Shown here piece by piece: positions 1 to 5,500 of a stretch of DNA of 5,500 bases. Source of the stretch: Verrucomicrobia bacterium UBA1263. Lineage in GTDB: Bacteria > Verrucomicrobiota > Verrucomicrobiia > Limisphaerales > UBA1412. The notes below the pieces were generated by a model that had not been told where the DNA came from, made no database searches, and saw only the letters and a program-made list of their open reading frames with translations. Position 1 is the stretch's first letter, and every line of letters starts with the position of its first letter. The translations under genes and the position numbers were made by a program. The stretch spans positions 412 through 5,911 of the forward strand of contig DBVN01000009.1 in the NCBI GenBank assembly GCA_002308515.1, written 5' to 3'.

Positions 1-33
1 TCCGGTGAGATCTTAGCCATCCTAATCTCTTTT

Positions 34-71
34 GAGAAAGCTCTTTCTCCATCCGGCAACAGCACCGGATG
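34..71. repeat. Two back-to-back inverted repeats
   Basis: The first dyad has arms GAGAAAG (34-40) and CTTTCTC (43-49) around a 2-base centre. The second starts on the next base, with arms CATCCGG (50-56) and CCGGATG (65-71) around CAACAGCA. All 7 base pairs match in both. The second would form a stable GC-rich hairpin in RNA. The first could only form a 6-bp stem with a 4-base loop, or act as a DNA operator. Neither is followed by a T-run on either strand, so they are not standard intrinsic terminators. Their role is unknown. An operator, a leader structure of a divergent transcript, or an mRNA 3' end are all possible. Confidence 0.5.
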
Positions 72-123
72 AACGTAAAAGTAATGTAACAGATATTTTA
101 TCAAAGTACAAGGCTGAACACGC

Positions 124-150
124 AAAAGAGACATACAAAATGTCTATTTT
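124..150. repeat. Interrupted palindrome with A-run and T-run flanks
   Basis: Arms 124-134 and 140-150 pair at 10 of 11 positions around the 5-base centre ACAAA. The inner six pairs are AGACAT/ATGTCT, then comes one G-A mismatch (128/146), then an outer AAAA/TTTT. It can be read in two ways. As DNA it resembles an operator, because it overlaps the -35 element of a candidate promoter for the glycosidase gene. As RNA it resembles a weak bidirectional intrinsic terminator, since the A-run and T-run would serve both directions, although its stem is AT-rich. The dyad is visible in the sequence; its function is inferred. Confidence 0.5.
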
Positions 151-157
151 ATACAAT
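128..157 (+). promoter_or_regulatory. Candidate promoter P1 for the operon
   Basis: GAGACA (128-133, four of six matches to TTGACA) lies 18 bases before TACAAT (152-157, five of six matches to TATAAT), in an AT-rich stretch upstream of the glycosidase gene. The -35 element lies inside the palindrome at 124-150, so a repressor bound there would block it. This promoter would give a leader of roughly 75 nt before the chosen start at 240. The assignment is by eye against a sigma-70 consensus and is tentative. Confidence 0.3.
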
Positions 158-197
158 TTATTCTAAATCAAAGAAATACAATACTCAGAAGTTAGTC

Positions 198-227
198 TCG
201 ACTTTGGGATGGATGTTCTTTTATAAT
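198..227 (+). promoter_or_regulatory. Candidate promoter P2, close to start codon
   Basis: A perfect TATAAT (222-227) follows TCGACT (198-203, four of six matches to TTGACA) with 18 bases between. Transcription would begin near 234, only about 6 nt before the ATG at 240, giving an almost leaderless mRNA. That would fit the absence of a Shine-Dalgarno sequence there. A chance TATAAT is quite possible in this composition. Confidence 0.25.
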
Positions 228-239
228 ACCGGGCTGTTT

Positions 240-2141
240 ATGAGAACACGATCTGATAAGAGCGTTTTTTCCAAAGGGTTGGCCCTGGCGGCAGCCGGTC
301 TTCTGTGTGTTTCCTCGGCGCTGGCTGTGGAAATGAAAGGCGAGCTGAAGACACAGGATGAATTGTTCCCCCTGGAAGCGGGCATGGTACAGCTTTCCGG
401 TTTTCTGGAAAAGGATATCCAAAACTCGATCGAACACTGGAACAAAGGCGTGGTGCCTTATCCGAAGCTGGTGGAATTCTTCAGGACAGGCCGTCCGCAG
501 TTCGCCCTGGGCGAGATGTGGGGCAAGGCGGTACGTTCCGGCTGTATGTTCTACCGCTATACGCAGGACCCTGAGCTGAAAAAGCTGATGACCGAAACGG
601 TGAAAGATATGCTCTCAACGGAACGCTCTAACGGCAGTATCAGCTGTGTACCCGTGGAACAGCAGCCCGACAGCGGCGGCGGTGATCTGTGGGAACGGAA
701 GTATGTGCTGCTGGCACTGGATGAGTATTATGAACAGGTGGAGGCGGATCCCGAAGTGCTGGCCAGCATGATCCGTCAGGCGGATTGTCTGATCGAACAG
801 ATCGGCGACGCTCCCAAAACGCCGATCACGGAGCTGGGCTGGAGCCCGAACCATATCGAGTCCTCTACCCTGCTGGAGCCGTTCATGCGGCTGTATAAGC
901 TGACGGGGTATCAGCGCTATCTGGATTTCGCGCAGTATATCGTGAGATCCGGCGGCAGCAAGGGATATAACCTGTTCGATCAGGCGTTCAAGAATGTACC
1001 GCCATATCAGATGGGCGGTCCTTATCCCAAAGCCTACGAAATGACCTCACTCTTTGAAGGACTGGTGGAATACTATCGCGCAACGGGAGATCTGCGCTGG
1101 AAACAGACGGCGATGAATCTTTACAATAATGTCCGCCGCCAGGAGATCACCATCATCGGCAACGGCGGCGGCGATCAGCCTTATCATCCGAGTGTTTACG
1201 GCGAAGCCTGGGACAATACCGCCGTGGAACAGACCAACCCGGATATCACCCGTATGATGGAGACCTGCGTGGGAATCACCTGGATGAAATTTTGCAGTCA
1301 GCTTTTGCGGCTGGAGGGAGATTCCACACCCGTGGATGACATCGAGAAATACATCTACAACGGTTTGCTGGGAGCCATGAAACCAAGCGGCGACGGCTTC
1401 AGCTATGTGAATCTGCTCAACGGACAGAAGGTGACCAACCAGGGATGGGGCTGGAATTTTGACGATCTGCCCGTGACTTGCTGTAATCTGAATGGTCCTA
1501 TGGGACTGGCCTATATCCCCTATATCGCCGTGATGCGATCCGCGAAGGGTGCCGCCGTGAACCTTTACAACGCGGGCAAATTCGAGACACAAACACCCTG
1601 CGGACGCAAGCTGCAATTAGAGATCACAGGTGACTATCCGCTTTCGGACAAAGTCATCCTCAAGGTACAGCCGCAGGAAATCGAAAAATTCGAGCTGGCC
1701 CTGCGTATTCCCAGATGGAGCGGTTATACTGTGGTCACCGCCGGAGGACGCAAACACATCGCGGCACCCGGAAATTATTTCCGCGTCAACCGCAAATGGA
1801 AACCCGGCGAACAGGTGGAGATCCAATTCCAAATGAAATGCTGTCTGCTGGACGCTCCCATGGGTAGCCACCCGGCATCGGAAAACTTTCAGGCTGTCGT
1901 CTGGGGACCGATCGTTCTGGCCCGCGACGAGAACACAGACGCGAATTATGACCAGCCGGTCACAGTTCTGGCAGATAAATACGGTTATGTGAAAGCCGTC
2001 CGCGAAACTCCTACTCTGCCCGACACACGGTTTGAATTTACCATCCCTACCGCGCAGGGAAATATCCGCATGATAGACTATGCCTCCGTGAACGGATGGG
2101 AAGGCAAGAAAGTCTGCACCTGGCTGCCCAAGGCGAAATAA
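240..2141 (+). CDS. Exported GH127/DUF1680 beta-L-arabinofuranosidase-like glycosidase
   Basis: This 633-residue protein belongs to the DUF1680 glycosidase superfamily (GH127 and relatives), whose studied members release beta-L-arabinofuranose from arabinosylated glycans or proteins. The family's catalytic set is all present: Glu322 in GEAW, Glu341 and Cys343 in METC, and the Cys414-Cys415 pair in TCCN. In the characterised enzyme HypBA1 the equivalent residues bind zinc and supply the cysteine nucleophile. An alpha-helical barrel region (to about residue 430) is followed by beta-sandwich domains containing LRIPRW and VVWGPIVLA. A second Cys pair (534-535, KCCLL) lies in the beta region and is not the catalytic one. 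The N-terminus is a signal peptide: charged MRTRSDK, a hydrophobic stretch, then SALA before VEM. That favours the start at 240 over ATG 213 or TTG 204, which would add residues ahead of it. No clear Shine-Dalgarno is seen. The family call is strong; the exact substrate is unknown, and GH146 or another DUF1680 branch is possible. Confidence 0.88.
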   Translation: MRTRSDKSVFSKGLALAAAGLLCVSSALAVEMKGELKTQDELFPLEAGMVQLSGFLEKDIQNSIEHWNKGVVPYPKLVEFFRTGRPQFALGEMWGKAVRSGCMFYRYTQDPELKKLMTETVKDMLSTERSNGSISCVPVEQQPDSGGGDLWERKYVLLALDEYYEQVEADPEVLASMIRQADCLIEQIGDAPKTPITELGWSPNHIESSTLLEPFMRLYKLTGYQRYLDFAQYIVRSGGSKGYNLFDQAFKNVPPYQMGGPYPKAYEMTSLFEGLVEYYRATGDLRWKQTAMNLYNNVRRQEITIIGNGGGDQPYHPSVYGEAWDNTAVEQTNPDITRMMETCVGITWMKFCSQLLRLEGDSTPVDDIEKYIYNGLLGAMKPSGDGFSYVNLLNGQKVTNQGWGWNFDDLPVTCCNLNGPMGLAYIPYIAVMRSAKGAAVNLYNAGKFETQTPCGRKLQLEITGDYPLSDKVILKVQPQEIEKFELALRIPRWSGYTVVTAGGRKHIAAPGNYFRVNRKWKPGEQVEIQFQMKCCLLDAPMGSHPASENFQAVVWGPIVLARDENTDANYDQPVTVLADKYGYVKAVRETPTLPDTRFEFTIPTAQGNIRMIDYASVNGWEGKKVCTWLPKAK

Positions 2142-2149
2142 TGTCCATC

Positions 2150-2193
2150 ACAAGAGTGAGAACACAGCACAACAAGAGAAAGAGATCCACACA
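2150..2193 (+). repeat. Imperfect 22-nt tandem repeat in the methyltransferase leader
   Basis: Two 22-nt units (2150-2171 and 2172-2193) each begin with ACAAGAG and end with CACA, and match at 15 of 22 positions. The second ends exactly at the ATG of the methyltransferase gene. The tract contains only two T residues, so its RNA should be nearly unstructured. It may aid translation initiation without a Shine-Dalgarno sequence. Low complexity (mostly A, C and G) makes chance similarity likely. Confidence 0.35.
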
Positions 2194-3330
2194 ATGATAC
2201 AGGATGTCACATTTTCTTGTCCGGTCTGTGATTCACCCTCGACAGAAGGAGTCAAATACGCGGGATCCAAACTCAAGCTGCTGCCGCATATTCTCCGGCT
2301 GGCACGGAAAGTCAGCGCGCGGACTGTGTGGGATGCCTTTTCCGGAACGACACGGGTCTCCCAGGCATTCGCTCAGGAAGGTTATCAGGTCATATCCAGT
2401 GACATTTCAATCTGGTCTGAAGTCTTCGGCCAATGCTATCTGCTGAACACAAAGAAAGCATCCTCGTATCAGAAACTCATTGACCACCTGAATGCCGTTC
2501 CCGGTGTGGACGGTTGGTTCACGCAAAACTATGGAGGAACAGCAAATGAAGGAAGTTCCATTCAGGGAGATGGGTTGAAAAAGCCCTGGCAGATCCACAA
2601 CACACGCAAACTGGATGGCATCCGAGAGGAAATAGACCGACTGTCGCTTTCCCCGGTGGAACGAGCGGTCGCGCTGACCAGTCTGATCCTGGCATTGGAT
2701 GAAGTAGATAATACACTGGGACATTTCGTTTCCTATCTTCAGCAATGGTCCGCGAGGTCCTTCAGAGAAATCCATTTGAAAGTTCCACGGCTGTTCCCCA
2801 ATACTCAGCAGAACCAAGTCCGGCGAGAGAATGTCTTTGATCTGACAAATTCCATCAGCGCGGACCTGGCTTACTTTGATCCGCCTTATGGTTCAAACAA
2901 TGAGAAAATGCCGGCTTCCCGTGTGCGCTACGCTTCCTACTATCATTTGTGGACAACGATCTGCCTGAATGATAAACCCAAACTTTTCGGCAAAGCAAAA
3001 CGCAGAGCGGATACTTCCGATATTGTGGCCGGATCACTGTTTGAAGAATACCGAAAAGATGAGAACTCAGGCCGTTTCATCGCCGTGGAAGCGATAGAAC
3101 GTCTTATCCGCGAAACTCAAGCCAAGTGGATTCTGCTCTCCTACAGCTCCGGGGGAAGAGCGACCGCGGAGGAACTGCGGGATGTGCTTTCCAGAAACGG
3201 GAAAATACTGGAGACCCTTTCAATCAATTATAAGAAAAACGTAATGGCCGAGATGAAATGGACTCACGAATGGATCCGTGAAACAGACGATCCCAATCAG
3301 GAGTTCCTGTTTCTGATCGAGAAAACATGA
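2194..3330 (+). CDS. D12-class DNA adenine-N6 methyltransferase, orphan
   Basis: This 378-residue cytosolic enzyme is predicted to transfer a methyl group from S-adenosylmethionine to the N6 of adenine in a specific DNA site. Motifs come in the order expected of the alpha (D12/Dam-like) class: KYAGSK at 21-26 (motif X), DAFSGTT at 47-53 (motif I, cofactor binding), Asp70 at the end of the next strand, and the catalytic DPPY at 229-232, followed by GSNN. The roughly 150 residues between motif I and DPPY, including NTRKLDGIREEIDRL and VDNTLGHF, would hold the target-recognition part. The C-terminal LLSYSSGGRAT and NVMAEMKWTHEW segments also look like this family. The first 18 residues contain CPVC (9-12), a single Cys pair ahead of motif X that is unusual for these enzymes. 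No in-frame start lies nearer motif X, so the ATG is kept. It follows the glycosidase after 52 nt and overlaps the peptidase start by 4 nt. No restriction endonuclease is seen. The recognition site cannot be read from the sequence. Confidence 0.85.
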   Translation: MIQDVTFSCPVCDSPSTEGVKYAGSKLKLLPHILRLARKVSARTVWDAFSGTTRVSQAFAQEGYQVISSDISIWSEVFGQCYLLNTKKASSYQKLIDHLNAVPGVDGWFTQNYGGTANEGSSIQGDGLKKPWQIHNTRKLDGIREEIDRLSLSPVERAVALTSLILALDEVDNTLGHFVSYLQQWSARSFREIHLKVPRLFPNTQQNQVRRENVFDLTNSISADLAYFDPPYGSNNEKMPASRVRYASYYHLWTTICLNDKPKLFGKAKRRADTSDIVAGSLFEEYRKDENSGRFIAVEAIERLIRETQAKWILLSYSSGGRATAEELRDVLSRNGKILETLSINYKKNVMAEMKWTHEWIRETDDPNQEFLFLIEKT

Positions 3331-4994
3331 TCAATCCTATTATGAAAAAAAATCTGATATCAATCCTTTTAGGAATCGGAACGACATTTTTATTCAGTGC
3401 GCAGCAGTCAGATGCCTGCTCTTCCCTGCTGGTGACCAAAGGCGCTTCCGCTGACGGTTCCTGCATGATCACATACGCCGCGGACTCCGCCGGGTTCTTT
3501 GCCTGGCTGGATGTACTGCCGGCTTCGGACGGTTCCATCTATCAGGACGGGCGCAGCGCTTGTCTGCCGGCCTCACTGCCCACATACAAAGTGCTGGGCT
3601 TTTACGCACTCAGCCGGGTAAAAGGATTCCAGGGCATTATGAATGAACATCAGCTGGCCATTACCGAAACCACTTTTGAAGGCCCGGAGGAATTGCAGAA
3701 CACGGTCGGTTCACTGGAATACACGGAGCTGATTACCATTACCCTGCAGCAGGCCAAGACCGCCCGCGAAGCCGTACAGGTCATGGCACGCGAGATCGAG
3801 GAACACGGCTATATCGACCTGGGCGAGTCCTTTTCCATCTGCGACCCGAACGAAGTCTGGGTCATGGAAGTGATCGGGACCGGATCCAGAGATCCGGAAA
3901 ATAATAAAGGCGCGGTCTGGGTCGCCGTTCGTGTCCCAGATGGACAGATCACAGCGCACGCAAACCAGGCTCGCATCCGTGAGTTTCCAAAAAACGATCC
4001 GGAAAATTGTCTCTACTCTTCCAATATCGAATCCTTTGCCATTGAGACCGGCCGCTATGATCCCAAGAGCGGAAATCCATTTTCCTTTACGGACGTTTAT
4101 TCCCCCGCCGATATCGAAGCCAAAAAATTCTGTGAAAAACGCGTCTGGAGTTTCTTCCGCCGCATCGCGCCTTCTCTGAATCTTTCCGAGGATTACGCCC
4201 AGGGTGTGGAAGGCACTGAGCCTTACCCCTGGTCCATCAAACCGGATAAAAAACTCACCGTGCAGGATGTGATGGCACTCACACGCGACCGCTATGACGG
4301 CACCCCTTACGATATGCGCAAAGGGATCGATGCCGGTCCTTACGGCAACCCGGTGAGGAATCGTCCGCTGACCTGGGATCTGGACGGCGAAAAGTACGGC
4401 TGGGAACGCCCCATCGCCACACAACAGACCTGCTGCACGATGGTCACACAATCCCGCGCCGGAATGCCTGATCCCGTCGGAGGACTGGTCTGGTTCGGCT
4501 GGGATGACGCGGGCACCAGCTGCTATTTTCCGCTATACACAGCCATCAGCGAAGTTCCTGAATGCGCTCACACCGGCGGTCCGGCATACTTTGACCGCAA
4601 CTCCAGCTGGTGGATCTTCAACTTTGTGGCCAACTATACCTACGGCCGCTACAATGAAGTTTTCCCCGATGTGCAGAAACTGCAGCAGAAACTGGAAAAT
4701 CAATTCATCCAATTGCAGCCAGTTGTCGAAAAGGCTGCCCTCGATCTCCATCAAACCGATCCGGAACTGATGCTGACTTATCTGAATGATTACAGCAATA
4801 CCGCGATCAACAAAGTCCACATTCAATGGTCCAAGCTGGCCACGGATATCATCACCAAATTCAATGACGCTTATGTTCGCTCGCCTTACGGTAAATTTCC
4901 CAAGACAGGCTACCCGGAAGACTGGCTGCGCAGCGTAGTTAAAGAAAAAGGTGATCAGCTCCGTCTGCCCAAAGAAGAGAAAAAAGAAAATTAG
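3327..4994 (+). CDS. Exported C69-family dipeptidase (N-terminal nucleophile hydrolase)
   Basis: This 555-residue protein matches peptidase family C69 (PepD-like dipeptidases), in which an N-terminal cysteine exposed by processing is the nucleophile. Cys31 in DACSSLL is followed by the family signature KGASADGSCMITYAADS. Further conserved blocks are MNEHQLAITETTF, HANQARIREFP, RYDGTPYDMR with DAGPYGNP, QTCCTMVTQSR, VGGLVWFGWDDAGTSCYFPLY and the Trp-rich SSWWIFNFVANYTYGRY. The length is ordinary for exported C69 proteins. A Lys-Lys n-region and a hydrophobic stretch (about 10-25) form a signal peptide, so it should act in the periplasm or outside the cell. Cys31 is not in a lipobox (preceded by Ser-Asp-Ala), so a lipoprotein is unlikely. 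The start at 3327 overlaps the methyltransferase stop as ATGA and has a weak GAG six bases upstream. ATG 3342 would give the equally good signal peptide MKKNLIS and cannot be excluded. The role is probably release of amino acids from dipeptides for uptake. Confidence 0.88.
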   Translation: MINPIMKKNLISILLGIGTTFLFSAQQSDACSSLLVTKGASADGSCMITYAADSAGFFAWLDVLPASDGSIYQDGRSACLPASLPTYKVLGFYALSRVKGFQGIMNEHQLAITETTFEGPEELQNTVGSLEYTELITITLQQAKTAREAVQVMAREIEEHGYIDLGESFSICDPNEVWVMEVIGTGSRDPENNKGAVWVAVRVPDGQITAHANQARIREFPKNDPENCLYSSNIESFAIETGRYDPKSGNPFSFTDVYSPADIEAKKFCEKRVWSFFRRIAPSLNLSEDYAQGVEGTEPYPWSIKPDKKLTVQDVMALTRDRYDGTPYDMRKGIDAGPYGNPVRNRPLTWDLDGEKYGWERPIATQQTCCTMVTQSRAGMPDPVGGLVWFGWDDAGTSCYFPLYTAISEVPECAHTGGPAYFDRNSSWWIFNFVANYTYGRYNEVFPDVQKLQQKLENQFIQLQPVVEKAALDLHQTDPELMLTYLNDYSNTAINKVHIQWSKLATDIITKFNDAYVRSPYGKFPKTGYPEDWLRSVVKEKGDQLRLPKEEKKEN

Positions 4995-5032
4995 ATTCAC
5001 GAAAAAACAGAAATCGAAAAACACCGCATTTT

Positions 5033-5500
5033 ATGAAACTTTTGAAAAACAAATATACAAAACGGGTTTCAAATCACGTCCTGTTTCTCCTTTTGTTTAT
5101 ATGCGTGATTTGTTCAGCAGTGAATATCCGCGCCTCCTGGATGGGGCCGGAATACATGGTCAAGCTGGATGATAAAGGTGATCAGGCACGGCTCGCCATC
5201 ACCTTTCGGAACAGCCGGGAAGTAGGATTCTACGATACAGATGGATTCCGGCTTCTGGGCAAGATCCAGCTGGACGGCACACCGACCGGGATCACCCCCT
5301 CCACGGACGGAAAATTTGTCATCGTCACTCAGAACACACCGGAAAAGATCCTCATCATCGATCCAAAACAATTCAAGATCATCCGCCAGACTGAAGCACA
5401 GTCCGGTGTGTGCGCTCCGGTATTTGACGCGGAACGGAACAGGATCTATGTCTGCAACCGCTGGCCGCACAGTGTCAGCGCTTACAATGCCGACACACTG
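5033..5500 (+). CDS. Exported YncE/YVTN-like beta-propeller protein, 3' truncated by window
   Basis: An open frame of 156 codons runs from ATG 5033 to the window edge without a stop, so only the N-terminal part is seen. Residues 1-34 are a signal peptide: Lys/Arg-rich MKLLKNKYTKR, a hydrophobic VLFLLLFICVICSAV stretch, then NIRA before SWMGPEY. From about residue 50, beta-propeller-like blades follow: ARLAITFRNSREVGFYDT, then GTPTGITPSTDGKFVIVTQN with KILIIDP, then APVFDAERNRIYVCNR with SVSAYNADTL. The alternation of G-x-P-x-G-I, S-x-D-G-K and I-x-x-I-D-P is typical of YncE/YVTN proteins, which serve as binding or scaffold domains, or as part of larger redox or adhesion proteins. The fusion partner, if any, lies beyond the window. 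The gene starts 38 nt after the peptidase stop, in the same orientation and probably the same operon. The leader is A-rich with no Shine-Dalgarno. The family call is moderate; the function is unknown. Confidence 0.75.
   Translation, partial: MKLLKNKYTKRVSNHVLFLLLFICVICSAVNIRASWMGPEYMVKLDDKGDQARLAITFRNSREVGFYDTDGFRLLGKIQLDGTPTGITPSTDGKFVIVTQNTPEKILIIDPKQFKIIRQTEAQSGVCAPVFDAERNRIYVCNRWPHSVSAYNADTL

Noticed and set aside
50..71. Intrinsic terminator
   Set aside because: The stem is good, but no T-run follows on either strand.
1047..1616. Minus-strand open frame (189 codons) opposite the glycosidase
   Set aside because: It overlaps the catalytic region of the GH127 gene and has no recognisable motifs, so it is a shadow frame.
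3405..3422. Possible lipobox at Cys31 of the peptidase
   Set aside because: The preceding Ser-Asp-Ala lacks the hydrophobic -3 residue of a lipobox, and this Cys matches the catalytic nucleophile position of family C69.
3711..4451. Long minus-strand open frame (246 codons) opposite the C69 gene
   Set aside because: It lies wholly within a gene with strong family motifs, and its translation shows no recognisable domain or signal. It is an antisense shadow of the coding frame.
4533..5024. Minus-strand open frame with Phe-rich start
   Set aside because: The Phe-rich beginning is the complement of the Lys-rich peptidase C-terminus and A-rich spacer, not a membrane or signal segment.
4951..5172. 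Plus-strand open frame bridging the peptidase end and the propeller start
   Set aside because: It is out of frame with both well-supported genes and codes for Lys-rich low-complexity sequence. The true gene here starts at 5033 in another frame.
1..5500. CRISPR array, tRNA, rRNA or insertion sequence
   Set aside because: I saw no regularly spaced repeats, cloverleaf-like segments, transposase motifs or terminal inverted repeats in the window.

Overview
The window looks like part of a chromosome from a Gram-negative-type bacterium that breaks down carbohydrate and peptide. Base composition is near the middle of the GC range. Three of the four genes start with signal peptides, and none has a strong Shine-Dalgarno sequence. 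A DUF1680-type glycosidase, a family C69 dipeptidase and a YncE-like propeller together would suit the Planctomycetota-Verrucomicrobiota-Lentisphaerota (PVC) group. No Bacteroidota-type promoter (TAnnTTTG) was found in the leader, which argues mildly against that phylum. The taxonomic assignment is an inference only.

Layout. Positions 1-239 are mostly non-coding and AT-rich from about 75 onward. They hold three inverted repeats: two back to back at 34-71 and one at 124-150 whose outer arms are an A-run and a T-run. There are also two candidate promoters. Four genes then follow on the + strand: an exported GH127/DUF1680 beta-L-arabinofuranosidase-like enzyme (240-2141), a D12-class DNA adenine methyltransferase (2194-3330), an exported C69-family N-terminal-nucleophile dipeptidase (3327-4994), and the start of an exported YncE/YVTN-type beta-propeller protein (5033 to the window end, incomplete). 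The gaps are 52 nt, a 4-nt ATGA overlap and 38 nt. I see no terminator between genes, so one operon is likely.

The three exported proteins can be read together as a periplasmic or extracellular set: glycan trimming, dipeptide hydrolysis and a binding or scaffold propeller. The methyltransferase is the odd member. It is cytosolic, has no restriction enzyme beside it in this window, and its stop codon overlaps the peptidase start.

I found no CRISPR array, tRNA, rRNA, insertion sequence or clear new system. The most unusual points are the 124-150 palindrome over a candidate promoter, the orphan methyltransferase inside an export operon, the signal peptide that ends exactly at the catalytic cysteine of the peptidase, and the U-poor or A-rich unstructured leaders in place of Shine-Dalgarno sites.
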